DNA of 64,000 nucleotides from positions 1,240,001-1,304,000 of the forward strand of contig NZ_AP019721.1 in NCBI RefSeq assembly GCF_006742205.1, read 5' to 3'. Numbering within the stretch: position 1 is the stretch's first letter; every line of letters begins with the position of its first letter. The translations under genes and the position numbers were made by a program. The notes under the pieces were generated by a model. That model did not search any database. It saw only the letters and a list, made by a program, of their open reading frames with translations, and was not told the DNA's origin. Positions 49,616-59,399 of this stretch are shown piece by piece. This DNA comes from Staphylococcus epidermidis (lineage in GTDB: Bacteria; Bacillota; Bacilli; Staphylococcales; Staphylococcaceae).

Positions 49616-50973
49616 TGAAAAAGATTTTAATCGCTAATCGTGGTGAAATCGCAGTAAGAATAATAAGAGCGGCACACGATTTAGGTATTCAAACAGTAGC
49701 TATATACTCAGAAGGTGACAAAGATGCATTACATACTCAAATTGCTGATGAAGCATACTGCGTCGGTCCTACTTTATCAAAAGATTCTTATTTAAATATA
49801 CCAAATATTTTATCTATCGCTACTTCTACAGGATGTGATGGTGTTCATCCTGGATACGGCTTTTTGGCTGAAAATGGTGATTTTGCTGAATTGTGTGAAG
49901 CATGCCAATTAAAATTTATTGGGCCAAGCTATCAATCAATTCAGAAAATGGGAATAAAAGATATTGCTAAAGCTGAAATGATTAAAGCCAATGTACCTGT
50001 AGTACCAGGAAGTGAAGGACTTATTCAAAGTATAGATGACGCTAAAAAAATAGCTAAAAAAATCGGCTATCCAGTTATCATCAAAGCCACAGCAGGTGGT
50101 GGTGGAAAAGGTATTCGGGTTGCTCGTGATGAGAAAGAACTTGAAACTGGTTACCGTATGACACAACAAGAAGCTGAAACCGCGTTCGGAAATGGTGGTT
50201 TATACTTAGAAAAATTTATAGAAAACTTTAGACATATAGAGATTCAAATTATTGGCGATACTTATGGAAACGTTATACATTTAGGTGAACGTGATTGTAC
50301 AATTCAAAGAAGAATGCAAAAGCTCGTTGAAGAAGCACCCTCACCAGTTTTAAGTGAAGATAAACGCCAAGAAATGGGTAATGCTGCAATTAGAGCCGCA
50401 AAAGCTGTAAATTATGAAAACGCAGGTACAATTGAATTTATATATGATTTAGATGATAACCAATTTTATTTCATGGAAATGAATACACGTATTCAAGTTG
50501 AACACCCAGTAACTGAAATGGTAACAGGAGTAGATTTAGTAAAATTACAACTCAAAGTTGCTATGGGTGAGGCGTTACCTTTTAAACAAGAAGATATTTC
50601 CATTAACGGTCACGCTATTGAATTTCGAATCAATGCTGAAAATCCTTACAAAAACTTTATGCCATCACCAGGCAAGATTACCCAATATCTTGCTCCAGGC
50701 GGTTTTGGAGTGAGAATTGAATCAGCATGTTATACTAATTATACGATACCACCTTACTATGACTCCATGGTGGCAAAACTTATAGTTCACGAACCTACAC
50801 GTGAAGAATCAATTATGACAGGCATTCGTGCTTTAAGTGAATATCTTGTTTTAGGTATCGACACTACGATTCCATTCCACTTAAGACTTCTAAATAATCA
50901 TATTTTTAGAAGTGGGGAATTTAATACAAAATTCCTAGAAAAGTATAATATTATAGACGATAATAACCAATAG
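49615..50973 (+). CDS. accC: Biotin carboxylase subunit of acetyl-CoA carboxylase
   Basis: An ATP-grasp enzyme that carboxylates biotin on AccB. The N-terminus KKILIANRGEIAVRIIRAA, the ATP-binding KATAGGGGKGIRVARD (about 159-174), RDCTIQRRMQKLVEEAPSP and FMEMNTRIQVEHPVTEMVTG (about 285-304) are diagnostic. Overlap with accB suggests coupling. Confidence 0.98.
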   Translation: MKKILIANRGEIAVRIIRAAHDLGIQTVAIYSEGDKDALHTQIADEAYCVGPTLSKDSYLNIPNILSIATSTGCDGVHPGYGFLAENGDFAELCEACQLKFIGPSYQSIQKMGIKDIAKAEMIKANVPVVPGSEGLIQSIDDAKKIAKKIGYPVIIKATAGGGGKGIRVARDEKELETGYRMTQQEAETAFGNGGLYLEKFIENFRHIEIQIIGDTYGNVIHLGERDCTIQRRMQKLVEEAPSPVLSEDKRQEMGNAAIRAAKAVNYENAGTIEFIYDLDDNQFYFMEMNTRIQVEHPVTEMVTGVDLVKLQLKVAMGEALPFKQEDISINGHAIEFRINAENPYKNFMPSPGKITQYLAPGGFGVRIESACYTNYTIPPYYDSMVAKLIVHEPTREESIMTGIRALSEYLVLGIDTTIPFHLRLLNNHIFRSGEFNTKFLEKYNIIDDNNQ

Positions 50974-50984
50974 GAGGATAAAGA

Positions 50985-51347
50985 ATGGTCAATGTAGCAG
51001 ATTATTCTCAATCTAATTTAGGAAAAATTGAAATAGCACCAGAAGTATTATCTGTTATCGCATCCATTGCGACATCAGAAGTAGAAGGTATTACAGGCCA
51101 TTTTGCTGAACTAAAAAAAACAAATCTAGAGAAGATTAGTCGAAAAAATTTAAACAGAGATTTAAAAATCGAAGCTAAAGAAGACGGAATATACATTGAT
51201 GTATTTTGTTCTTTAAAACATGGCGTAAATATTTCTAAAACTGCAAATCAAATTCAAGAAGCAATTTTCAATTCAATTACGACAATGACAGCTATTGAAC
51301 CACAGCAAATTAATATTCACATCAGAAGTATCGTCGCAGAAAAATAA
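50985..51347 (+). CDS. Asp23/Gls24 family protein (YqhY type)
   Basis: A 120-residue Asp23/DUF322 protein. In Bacillus the YqhY homologue lies in the same accBC operon and its loss disturbs acetyl-CoA carboxylase balance, so a role in membrane or lipid homeostasis is possible. ISPEV-like IEIAPEVLSVIASIATSEVEGI at the N-terminus is the family hallmark. It is not Asp23 itself, which is encoded elsewhere. The ATG at 50985 has TAGGAGGA upstream. Confidence 0.9.
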   Translation: MVNVADYSQSNLGKIEIAPEVLSVIASIATSEVEGITGHFAELKKTNLEKISRKNLNRDLKIEAKEDGIYIDVFCSLKHGVNISKTANQIQEAIFNSITTMTAIEPQQINIHIRSIVAEK

Positions 51348-51355
51348 ATAATTTA

Positions 51356-51395
51356 AATTATAGGTGCACTTTACTAGAAAGTTGTACCTATAATT
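51356..51395 (+). terminator. Terminator after the accBC-Asp23 unit
   Basis: AATTATAGGTGCACTTT pairs with AAAGTTGTACCTATAATT around a 5-base loop. The T-rich tail is short. Confidence 0.7.
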
Positions 51396-51422
51396 TTATA
51401 AATACATTTGAAGGAGTAAAAT

Positions 51423-51812
51423 ATGAGTCGTAAAGATGCAAGAGTACAAGCTTTTCAAACTTTATTTCAACTTGAAATAAAAGAGACAGATTTAACAATT
51501 CAAGAAGCAATTGAATTTATTAAAGATGATCATTCTGATTTAGACTTTGATTTTATATACTGGTTAGTTACTGGAGTCAAAGATCATCAAATCGTTTTAG
51601 ACGAAACAATTAAACCCCATTTAAAAGACTGGTCTATCGATCGTTTACTGAAATCAGATCGTATTATTTTAAGAATGGCAACTTTTGAAATATTGCACAG
51701 CGACACACCTAAAAAAGTAGTTGTTAATGAAGCTGTAGAACTCACAAAACAGTTTAGTGATGATGATCATTATAAATTTGTTAATGGTGTTTTAAGTAAT
51801 ATAAATGATTAA
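51423..51812 (+). CDS. nusB: Transcription antitermination factor NusB
   Basis: NusB with S10 binds boxA in rRNA operons to prevent early termination. The all-helical 129-residue protein begins [18 protein letters not shown] and contains ERILLRMA-like [13 protein letters not shown] and [13 protein letters not shown], all family signatures. The ATG at 51423 follows GAAGGAG. It starts the nusB-xseA-xseB-ispA run. Confidence 0.95.
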   Translation: MSRKDARVQAFQTLFQLEIKETDLTIQEAIEFIKDDHSDLDFDFIYWLVTGVKDHQIVLDETIKPHLKDWSIDRLLKSDRIILRMATFEILHSDTPKKVVVNEAVELTKQFSDDDHYKFVNGVLSNIND

Positions 51813-51826
51813 AATGAGTGATAACT

Positions 51827-53164
51827 ATGACTGAATATTTAAGTGTTTCTGCACTAACTAAATATATAAAATATAAATTTGACCAAGATCCTCATCTACA
51901 GTCAGTTCTTATTAAAGGAGAATTATCTAACTTTAAAAAGCATTCAAGCGGACATTTATATTTTAATGTCAAGGACAAAGAAAGTGTCATCAGTGGAATG
52001 ATGTTTAAAGGAAATGCTTCTAAGTTAGGCTTTGAGCCTAAAGAAGGTGATGAGGTTTTAATTGAAGCTCGCGTTTCTGTTTATGAAAGACGAGGAAATT
52101 ATCAAATATATGTTAATAAGATGCAACTCGATGGTATTGGTAATTTATACCAAAAGCTTGAACTACTAAAAAAGAAATTGAAAAAAGAAGGCTATTTTGA
52201 TCAAAGTAACAAAAAACTCATACCAAAGTATCCAAAGAAAATAGCGGTTTTAACAGCGAGCACAGGTGCAGCCATTAGAGACATACATAGTACGATTAAC
52301 AATCGCTACCCTTTGGTCGAACAAATTCAAATCAGTACCCTTGTTCAAGGCACGCAAGCTAGACAAGATATAATAGAAAAGATTCAATATGCTGATTCAT
52401 TAGATGTTGATACAATAATAGTTGGACGTGGTGGTGGTTCAATTGAAGATTTGTGGAACTTTAATGAAGAAGATGTTGTTAAAACCATCTTTAATTGTCA
52501 AACACCTATTATATCAGCTGTAGGTCATGAGACTGATTTTACATTGAGCGATTTTGTAGCAGATGTTAGAGCTGCGACACCTACTCAAGCTGCTGTTATA
52601 GCAACACCTGATCAATATGAGTTATTACAACAAATTAAACAGTATGAATATACATTATCAAGATATATAAAACAATATATCGAACATCAGAAGAAACAAC
52701 TTAATCACATATCATCATATTACAAATTTAAGCAACCGAGTTTATTGTACGATCAACAAATTCAAAAACGAGATGAATTAGAAAGACAATTAAATCATCT
52801 ATTAAATACTAAAGTTGAAAAGTCAAAACATCACCTCAAGTTACTTCAACAAAGTTTTAATTTTAAAAATTTAAATCAGCAGATTACTCAGGAAAAGCAA
52901 TCTATTTATCAATTGCATTCTAGATTGTCCAAAATAATGTCCAATAACATTACTAATTTAAAAACAGTGCTAAAAAACAAATTAGAAAGTCTTAATAATT
53001 TAAGCCCCACCAATACGATGCTTAGAGGGTACGCAATTGTCAATAAAGACAATGAAGTGGTTACAAGCACACATAAATTGAATGAAAACGACCAAATATC
53101 TTTAACAATGAAAGACGGAAGTGTCGATGCAACGGTTAAGAAAGTAAGGTGTAATGATGAGTAA
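51827..53164 (+). CDS. xseA: Exodeoxyribonuclease VII large subunit
   Basis: The large subunit of ExoVII, which degrades single-stranded DNA in both directions. An N-terminal OB-fold (about 1-100) binds DNA; the catalytic domain has [30 protein letters not shown] (about 203-219) and [18 protein letters not shown] long helical region (about 265-395) binds the small subunit. The ATG at 51827 fits GAGTGAT; GTG 51818 is less likely. Confidence 0.95.
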   Translation: MTEYLSVSALTKYIKYKFDQDPHLQSVLIKGELSNFKKHSSGHLYFNVKDKESVISGMMFKGNASKLGFEPKEGDEVLIEARVSVYERRGNYQIYVNKMQLDGIGNLYQKLELLKKKLKKEGYFDQSNKKLIPKYPKKIAVLTASTGAAIRDIHSTINNRYPLVEQIQISTLVQGTQARQDIIEKIQYADSLDVDTIIVGRGGGSIEDLWNFNEEDVVKTIFNCQTPIISAVGHETDFTLSDFVADVRAATPTQAAVIATPDQYELLQQIKQYEYTLSRYIKQYIEHQKKQLNHISSYYKFKQPSLLYDQQIQKRDELERQLNHLLNTKVEKSKHHLKLLQQSFNFKNLNQQITQEKQSIYQLHSRLSKIMSNNITNLKTVLKNKLESLNNLSPTNTMLRGYAIVNKDNEVVTSTHKLNENDQISLTMKDGSVDATVKKVRCNDE

Positions 53165-53387
53165 AGAAAAGCAAAGTTTCGAAGAAATGATGAAAGAACT
53201 TGAAAATATCGTTCAAAAATTGGATAATGAAGCAGTTTCTTTAGAAGAATCCCTCGATTTATACCAACGTGGTATGAAACTATCTGCTAATTGTGATTCA
53301 ACTTTAAAAGAAGCAGAGAAAAAAGTGAATGAATTAATGCAAGAAGAAGTTGGTGATAAAGGAAATGAAGAAACTACAGATGAATAA
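53157..53387 (+). CDS. xseB: Exodeoxyribonuclease VII small subunit
   Basis: A 76-residue helical hairpin. [17 protein letters not shown] and [16 protein letters not shown] are hallmarks of XseB. The ATG at 53157 (or 53154) overlaps the xseA stop, with AAGGTG upstream. Its 3' end contains the ispA start. Confidence 0.95.
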   Translation: MSKEKQSFEEMMKELENIVQKLDNEAVSLEESLDLYQRGMKLSANCDSTLKEAEKKVNELMQEEVGDKGNEETTDE

Positions 53388-54246
53388 ATTAATAAATATA
53401 ATTAATACATCACTGAATAAGTCAATACAATCATCACCATTAAAAACTAATTTAGAAGAAAGTATGAAATATTCATTAAATGCTGGTGGTAAAAGAATCA
53501 GACCAGTCATATTATTATTAACACTAAAAATGCTTAACAAAGATTATCAACAAGGACTAAATAGTGCTTTAGCATTGGAAATGATTCATACTTATTCTTT
53601 AATTCATGATGATTTACCAGCAATGGATAATGACGATTACCGTAGAGGAAAATTAACAAATCATAAAGTTTATGGTGAATGGAAAGCCATTCTTGCTGGT
53701 GATGCATTATTAACAAAAGCTTTTGAATTAGTTTCTAATGATACTACCATTGAAGATAGTGTGAAAGTAAGTATTATAAAAAGACTTTCAAAAGCAAGTG
53801 GACATTTGGGAATGGTGGGTGGCCAAGCGCTTGATATGGAAAGTGAAGGGAAGTCAATTCGTTTAGAAACTTTAGAATCAATTCATGAAACTAAGACAGG
53901 CGCTTTACTAAATTTTTCAGTTATGGCTGCGGTAGACATTGCTCAAGTAGAACAAAATATTGCTAAGAATTTAGATGAATTTAGTCATCATTTAGGAATG
54001 ATGTTTCAAATTAAAGATGATTTACTGGATGTGTATGGTGATGAATCAAAACTTGGCAAAAAAGTAGGCAGTGATATAGTAAATCATAAAAGTACTTATG
54101 TTTCTTTACTTGGAAAAGAAGGAGCAGAAGAAAAGTTAAACAATCATCAATATCTTGCTATGAACTGCTTAAATCAAATTTCTGATCAATATGATACTTC
54201 TGAATTAAGTGATATTGTAGATTTATTCTATAACAGAGACCATTAA
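53365..54246 (+). CDS. ispA: Farnesyl diphosphate synthase
   Basis: Makes farnesyl diphosphate for undecaprenol, menaquinone side chains and staphyloxanthin-type carotenoids. The first Asp-rich motif is [11 protein letters not shown] (about 86-96) and the second is FQIKDDLLD (about 214-222); GGKRIRP (about 42-48) binds pyrophosphate. The start at ATG 53365 (MKKLQMNKL) matches what I recall of S. aureus IspA; ATG 53380 is an alternative. It lies 23 bases inside xseB in another frame. Confidence 0.93.
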   Translation: MKKLQMNKLINIINTSLNKSIQSSPLKTNLEESMKYSLNAGGKRIRPVILLLTLKMLNKDYQQGLNSALALEMIHTYSLIHDDLPAMDNDDYRRGKLTNHKVYGEWKAILAGDALLTKAFELVSNDTTIEDSVKVSIIKRLSKASGHLGMVGGQALDMESEGKSIRLETLESIHETKTGALLNFSVMAAVDIAQVEQNIAKNLDEFSHHLGMMFQIKDDLLDVYGDESKLGKKVGSDIVNHKSTYVSLLGKEGAEEKLNNHQYLAMNCLNQISDQYDTSELSDIVDLFYNRDH

Positions 54247-54309
54247 TTTATAAAAAAATATACTATATTTAGAATGTCTATTTTAACGTTATAACGCATT
54301 TATATCTAT

Positions 54310-54348
54310 AGGTTGTCTTCATAGCTTATCTATGAGGCAATCTTTTTT
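54310..54348 (+). terminator. Terminator of the nusB-ispA unit
   Basis: AGGTTGTCTTCATAG pairs with CTATGAGGCAATCT (G-U pairs included), followed by TTTTTT. The remaining 200 bases to argR hold only its promoter. Confidence 0.75.
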
Positions 54349-54516
54349 AATTCTTCAATTTATATACAAGAATTATTCACATTTTTATTTCTAAACACTT
54401 ATTTTAGTATTATTAATTAGGAAAATGATTTTGTAATAAATACTGATATAGTGCTCGTTAGATATTTTAACTTTACAATTTCAAAATAGTGTTTAGTAGT
54501 AGTTCAGAACTCCATG

Positions 54517-54542
54517 TGTTAAAATCAATGTATAAATATTCG
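54517..54542 (+). promoter_or_regulatory. argR promoter (extended -10) with ARG-box-like site
   Basis: TGTTAAAAT at 54517-54525 is an extended -10 element. The expected start point falls in TGTATAAATATTCG (54529-54542), which fits the ARG-box core TG-N-AT-N4-AT-N-CA with one mismatch. Autoregulation is inferred. Confidence 0.6.
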
Positions 54543-54560
54543 TAATTTGAGGTGTTAATT

Positions 54561-55013
54561 GTGCCAAAAAAGTCAGTGAGACATATAAAAATAAGAGAGA
54601 TAATTTCAAATGAACAAATAGAAACACAAGATGAACTAGTTAAACGTTTGAATGAGTATGATTTAAATGTTACACAAGCTACTGTTTCACGAGATATTAA
54701 AGAATTGCAATTAATTAAAGTTCCTGCACCTACAGGGCAATATGTTTATAGTTTACCAAATGATCGTAGATATCATCCATTAGAGAAGTTGGGTAGATAT
54801 TTAATGGATTCATTTGTAAACATTGAGGGTACTGGTAATCTACTAGTTCTTAAAACGCTTCCTGGTAATGCTCAATCCATTGGTGCTATACTTGATCAAA
54901 TTGATTGGGATGAGGTACTTGGTACAATTTGTGGTGATGATACATGCTTACTTATTTGTCGAGACGAAGAAGCGAGTGAAGAAATCAAAACTCGAATTTT
55001 CAATTTATTATAA
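54561..55013 (+). CDS. argR: Arginine repressor ArgR/AhrC
   Basis: Arginine-responsive hexameric regulator of arginine synthesis and catabolism. The winged HTH contains [18 protein letters not shown] (about 41-58), and the C-terminal arginine-binding domain has [15 protein letters not shown] (about 122-136) with the conserved Asp pair. I chose GTG 54561 because GAGGTG lies 7 bases upstream; GTG 54552 overlaps that site. It is followed by recN as in Bacillus. Staphylococci have several ArgR paralogues; this is the one in the ahrC position. Confidence 0.94.
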   Translation: MPKKSVRHIKIREIISNEQIETQDELVKRLNEYDLNVTQATVSRDIKELQLIKVPAPTGQYVYSLPNDRRYHPLEKLGRYLMDSFVNIEGTGNLLVLKTLPGNAQSIGAILDQIDWDEVLGTICGDDTCLLICRDEEASEEIKTRIFNLL

Positions 55014-55028
55014 GGATGCGATGAATTT

Positions 55029-56705
55029 ATGTTACAAACCTTATCAATAAAACAATTTGCCATTATTGACGAACTTGATATAAACTTTTCTGACGGTCTA
55101 ACAGTTATGAGTGGTGAAACTGGCTCAGGAAAATCTATCATTATTGATGCCATTGGACAGTTAATCGGTATGAGAGCTTCTTCTGATTACGTCAGACATG
55201 GTGAAAAGAAAGCAATTATCGAAGGTATCTTTGATATAGACGAGAGTAAAGACGCAATTAATATACTAGAATCATTAGCTATAGATGTTGATGAAGATTT
55301 TTTATTAGTTAAAAGAGAAATTTTCAGTTCTGGTAAGAGTATTTGTCGTATTAATAACCAAACTGTCACTCTACAGGACTTAAGAAAAGTGATGCAAGAA
55401 CTGCTTGATATTCATGGTCAACATGAAACGCAATCTTTACTTAAGCAAAAATATCATCTTCAACTATTAGATGATTATGCAGACAATCAGTATTCAGATT
55501 TACTTAATCAATATCAACTTTCTTATAACCAATATAAAAATAAACGTAAAGAATTAGAGGAATTAGAATCCGCGGACCAGGCTTTATTACAACGATTAGA
55601 CTTAATGAAATTTCAATTAGAGGAACTAACCGAAGCTTCACTGAAAGAAGGCGAAGTGGACCAACTTGAATCCGATATTAAAAGAATTCAAAACTCCGAA
55701 AAATTAAATCTAGCTTTAAACAATGCACATCAAGTTCTAACTGATGAAAGTGCAATACCCGATAGGTTGTACGAATTAAGCAACTACTTGCAAACGATTA
55801 ATGATATCGTTCCAGAAAAATTCGTAAGATTAAAAGAGGACATTGATCAATTTTACTATATGCTAGAAGATGCAAAGCATGAAATTTACGACGAAATGGC
55901 TAACACTGAATTCGATGAGCAAGTTTTAAATGAGTATGAATCCAGAATGAATTTACTTAATAATTTAAAACGTAAATATGGTAAGGATATTACTGAACTT
56001 ATTGCTTATCAGAGTAAACTTGCAAATGAAATTGATAAAATAGAAAACTATGAACAAAGTACATCACAATTAAGGGAAGAAATTAAAACGCTTTATAACG
56101 AAGTGATAGATATAGGAAAAAAACTTTCTCAAGAACGTAGGCGTGTAGCGAGAGAGTTAAGGGACCATATTGTTTCTGAAATACAAAATTTACAAATGAA
56201 AGATGCTAACCTTGAAATTTCGTTTAAACCATTAGATGAACCTACAATTGAAGGTATTGAATTTGTGGAATTTTTAATTAGTCCAAATCGTGGTGAACCA
56301 CTTAAAAGTCTTAATAAAATCGCTTCAGGTGGTGAACTTTCAAGAATTATGCTTGCTCTAAAAAGTATATTTGTTAAATCACGCGGCCAAACCGCGATTC
56401 TTTTTGATGAAGTTGACTCGGGTGTATCTGGTCAAGCAGCACAAAAAATGGCTGAAAAAATGCGAGATATTGCTCAATATATACAAGTTATTTGTATTTC
56501 ACACTTACCTCAGGTAGCTTCAATGAGTGACCATCATCTTCTAATAAGCAAGGCATCCAATGCCGATAGAACTACAACTCAAGTCAAAGAATTGAAAGAT
56601 GAAAACAAAATAGATGAAATAGCACGTATGATTTCAGGAGCAAGTGTGACTGAGCTCACGAGAGAAAATGCAAAAGAAATGATTAAGCAAAATCACAATA
56701 TTTAA
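55029..56705 (+). CDS. recN: DNA repair protein RecN
   Basis: An SMC-like ATPase acting early at double-strand breaks. The N-terminal Walker A is SGETGSGKSI (about 29-38), QHETQSLL follows the Q-loop, a central coiled coil spans about 150-370, and the C-terminal half has ASGGELSRIMLALK (signature) and ILFDEVDSGVSG (Walker B). The ATG at 55029 has AAGGATG upstream, 15 bases after argR. Confidence 0.96.
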   Translation: MLQTLSIKQFAIIDELDINFSDGLTVMSGETGSGKSIIIDAIGQLIGMRASSDYVRHGEKKAIIEGIFDIDESKDAINILESLAIDVDEDFLLVKREIFSSGKSICRINNQTVTLQDLRKVMQELLDIHGQHETQSLLKQKYHLQLLDDYADNQYSDLLNQYQLSYNQYKNKRKELEELESADQALLQRLDLMKFQLEELTEASLKEGEVDQLESDIKRIQNSEKLNLALNNAHQVLTDESAIPDRLYELSNYLQTINDIVPEKFVRLKEDIDQFYYMLEDAKHEIYDEMANTEFDEQVLNEYESRMNLLNNLKRKYGKDITELIAYQSKLANEIDKIENYEQSTSQLREEIKTLYNEVIDIGKKLSQERRRVARELRDHIVSEIQNLQMKDANLEISFKPLDEPTIEGIEFVEFLISPNRGEPLKSLNKIASGGELSRIMLALKSIFVKSRGQTAILFDEVDSGVSGQAAQKMAEKMRDIAQYIQVICISHLPQVASMSDHHLLISKASNADRTTTQVKELKDENKIDEIARMISGASVTELTRENAKEMIKQNHNI

Positions 56706-56795
56706 TTATGATTACCAAATTCAAACATAATGATTTTGGTTTTGATTAAATTTACAAATGATGTAAAATAGTTAAGTATTATTTTAAATTGAAGA

Positions 56796-56855
56796 AAACA
56801 AGATTGTAATTAGAAATATCAATAATGTTGGTACAACTATTTCCATTTCTTGTTT
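56796..56855 (+). terminator. Possible terminator after recN
   Basis: AAACAAGA pairs with TCTTGTTT (8 bp) with partial internal pairing (AGAAAT/ATTTCC), followed by ATTCTTTTT. Confidence 0.45.
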
Positions 56856-56899
56856 ATTCTTTTTATCTAATGAAAAGCGTGAACATTAAATAAACCATT

Positions 56900-56943
56900 A
56901 GAGGACTAAAATACAGAATTTATATTTGTATTTTTAGTCTTCT
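56900..56943 (+). promoter_or_regulatory. Leader hairpin just before the bkd operon
   Basis: AGAGGACTAAAATACA pairs with TGTATTTTTAGTCTTCT in a near-perfect 16-17 bp stem. It ends about 10 bases before the lpd ribosome binding site and lacks a following T run. It could be a terminator, attenuator or mRNA stabiliser. Confidence 0.5.
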
Positions 56944-56964
56944 ATAAATTTAAGGAGTTAGACC

Positions 56965-58386
56965 ATGTCAGAAAAACAATACGATTTAGTCGTGTTAGGT
57001 GGTGGTACGGCAGGATATGTAGCCGCCATCAGAGCTTCTCAATTAGGAAAAAAAGTAGCGATAGTAGAAAAATCACTCTTAGGTGGTACGTGTTTACATA
57101 AAGGATGTATACCTACTAAAGCACTTTTAAAATCGGCTGAAGTCAATCATACTATTAAAAACGCGCATACATTTGGAATTGATGTCAATCATTTTAAAAT
57201 TAATTTCCCTAAAATTTTAGAACGTAAAGATGCTATTGTTAAGCAATTGCATGAAGGCGTCAATCAACTGATGAAACATCATCATATAGATATTTATAAC
57301 GGTATTGGACGAATTATGGGAACATCTATATTTTCTCCTCAAAGCGGTACAATTTCTGTGGAATATGAAGACGGCGAATCAGATATACTCCCTAATAAAA
57401 ATGTGCTTATAGCTACTGGGTCATCACCACAGTCTCTTCCGTTCATTAAATTTGACCATAAACAAATACTATCGAGTGATGATATCCTAAGGTTAAATAC
57501 ACTACCACAAAGATTAGCAATCATAGGTGGAGGTGTTATTGGTTTAGAATTTGCATCTCTGATGAATGATTTAGGTGCTGATGTAGTAGTAATCGAAGCG
57601 AATGACAGAGTTCTTCCTACCGAGAGCACACAAGTTGCGTCATTGCTAAAAGAAGAATTAACTAATCGAGGCGTTACATTCTACGAAAATATTCAATTGA
57701 CCAAAGATCATTTTAACCAAACTGATAAGGGTGTAACTATTAATATTTCAGATGAGCCCGTCCAATTCGATAAAGTACTTGTTGCAATTGGTAGAAAGCC
57801 TAATACAAATGATATTGGTTTAAATAACACTCAAATTAAGACTTCTGATGCTGGTCATATTATAACAAATGGTTATCAGCAAACTGAAGATAAACATATA
57901 TACGCAGCAGGAGATTGTATAGGGCAATTACAATTGGCACACGTCGGTTCAAAAGAAGCTATAGTTGCAGTTGAACATATGTTTGATTGTTCTCCTATAC
58001 CTATCAATTATGACCTGATACCAAAATGTGTTTATACAAACCCAGAAATTGCTTCAATTGGTAAAAATTTAGAACAAGCAAAAAAAGCAGGCATCAAAGC
58101 AAAAAGTATCAAAGTTCCTTTTAAAGCTATAGGAAAGGCAATAATTGAGGATGTAACCCAATCAAAAGGATTTTGCGAGATGGTAGTTAACAAAGATGAC
58201 GATGAAATCATAGGTCTTAATATGATAGGGCCACATGTTACAGAATTAATAAATGAAATTTCATTGTTACAATTTATGAATGGCTCATCTTTAGAACTTG
58301 GTTTAACAACACATGCACATCCTTCATTATCCGAGGTAGTCATGGAATTAGGTTTAAAAGCTAATGGTCAAGCAATTCATGTATAG
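56965..58386 (+). CDS. lpdA: Dihydrolipoyl dehydrogenase (E3 of branched-chain 2-oxoacid dehydrogenase)
   Basis: FAD enzyme that reoxidises dihydrolipoyl E2 with NAD+. The N-terminal FAD motif is GGGTAGYVAAIRA, the redox disulfide is GGTCLHKGCIPTKALL (about residues 40-55), the NAD motif is IGGGVIGLEFAS, and the C-terminal catalytic His/Glu are in THAHPSLSE. Placement at the head of the bkd genes marks it as the BKD-specific E3. The ATG at 56965 follows TAAGGAG. Confidence 0.95.
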   Translation: MSEKQYDLVVLGGGTAGYVAAIRASQLGKKVAIVEKSLLGGTCLHKGCIPTKALLKSAEVNHTIKNAHTFGIDVNHFKINFPKILERKDAIVKQLHEGVNQLMKHHHIDIYNGIGRIMGTSIFSPQSGTISVEYEDGESDILPNKNVLIATGSSPQSLPFIKFDHKQILSSDDILRLNTLPQRLAIIGGGVIGLEFASLMNDLGADVVVIEANDRVLPTESTQVASLLKEELTNRGVTFYENIQLTKDHFNQTDKGVTINISDEPVQFDKVLVAIGRKPNTNDIGLNNTQIKTSDAGHIITNGYQQTEDKHIYAAGDCIGQLQLAHVGSKEAIVAVEHMFDCSPIPINYDLIPKCVYTNPEIASIGKNLEQAKKAGIKAKSIKVPFKAIGKAIIEDVTQSKGFCEMVVNKDDDEIIGLNMIGPHVTELINEISLLQFMNGSSLELGLTTHAHPSLSEVVMELGLKANGQAIHV

Positions 58387-58400
58387 TTGGAGGTAAAAAA

Positions 58401-59399
58401 ATGATAGATTACAAGTCAGCAGGCCTTACAGAAGAAGACCTCAAAAAAATATATAAATGGATGGACTTAGGAAGAAAAACAGACGAAAGGCTATGGTTAC
58501 TCAATCGTGCAGGTAAAATTCCATTTGTTGTCAGTGGTCAAGGGCAGGAAGCAACTCAAATTGGTATGGCATATGCAATGCAAAAAGGTGATATCTCATC
58601 ACCTTATTATCGTGATTTAGCATTTGTCACTTATATGGGAATTTCTCCATTGGATACTATGTTATCAGCTTTTGGAAAACGTGATGACATTAACTCAGGA
58701 GGTAAACAAATGCCTTCTCATTTTAGTCACAAAGAAAAAGGCATTTTATCTCAAAGTTCTCCAGTAGCCACTCAAATACCACATTCTGTCGGTGCTGCAT
58801 TAGCACTTAAAATGGATAACAAGCCAAATATTGCTACCGCAACAGTTGGAGAAGGCAGTTCAAATCAAGGTGACTTTCACGAAGGTATGAACTTTGCTGC
58901 AGTTCACAAATTACCTTTCGTCTGTGTAATAATTAACAATAAATATGCGATATCTGTACCAGATTCACTACAATATGCTGCTGAAAAGTTATCAGATCGT
59001 GCATTAGGTTACGGTATGCATGGAATACAGGTAGATGGAAATGACCCAATTGCAGTATACAAAGCGATGAAAGAAGCAAGAGAACGAGCGCTAGCAGGTG
59101 AAGGTCCAACATTGATAGAAGCTGTCACTTCACGTATGACACCACATTCATCTGATGATGATGATACATATCGTACAAAAGAAGAAAGAGACCTATTGAA
59201 ACAAGAGGATTGTAATATAAAATTTAAAACGGCCTTACTCGATCAAGGCATCATAAACGAAAATTGGTTGAGTCAATTGGAAAAAGAGCATAAAGAACTC
59301 ATTAATGAAGCTACTAAATCTGCTGAAGCAGCACCATATCCTTCAGAAGAAGAAGCTTTGACATATGTTTATGAAGAGGGAGGTCAACGAAATGACTAA
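58401..59399 (+). CDS. bkdA: Branched-chain 2-oxoacid dehydrogenase E1 alpha subunit
   Basis: The thiamine-diphosphate-binding half of E1. The ThDP motif begins GEGSSNQGDFHEGMNFAAV and ends NNKYAIS (about 149-180), and SRMTPHSSDDDDTYR (about 251-265) is the regulatory loop region of BCKDH E1 alpha. Product acyl-CoAs (isobutyryl, isovaleryl, 2-methylbutyryl) prime the branched fatty acids typical of staphylococci. It has a Shine-Dalgarno TTGGAGGT and overlaps the beta subunit by 8 bases. Confidence 0.94.
   Translation: MIDYKSAGLTEEDLKKIYKWMDLGRKTDERLWLLNRAGKIPFVVSGQGQEATQIGMAYAMQKGDISSPYYRDLAFVTYMGISPLDTMLSAFGKRDDINSGGKQMPSHFSHKEKGILSQSSPVATQIPHSVGAALALKMDNKPNIATATVGEGSSNQGDFHEGMNFAAVHKLPFVCVIINNKYAISVPDSLQYAAEKLSDRALGYGMHGIQVDGNDPIAVYKAMKEARERALAGEGPTLIEAVTSRMTPHSSDDDDTYRTKEERDLLKQEDCNIKFKTALLDQGIINENWLSQLEKEHKELINEATKSAEAAPYPSEEEALTYVYEEGGQRND

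Noticed and set aside
56706-56964. CodY box upstream of the bkd operon
   Set aside because: The nearest match (AAATTGAAGAAAAC) has too many mismatches to the 15-base CodY consensus in such AT-rich DNA.
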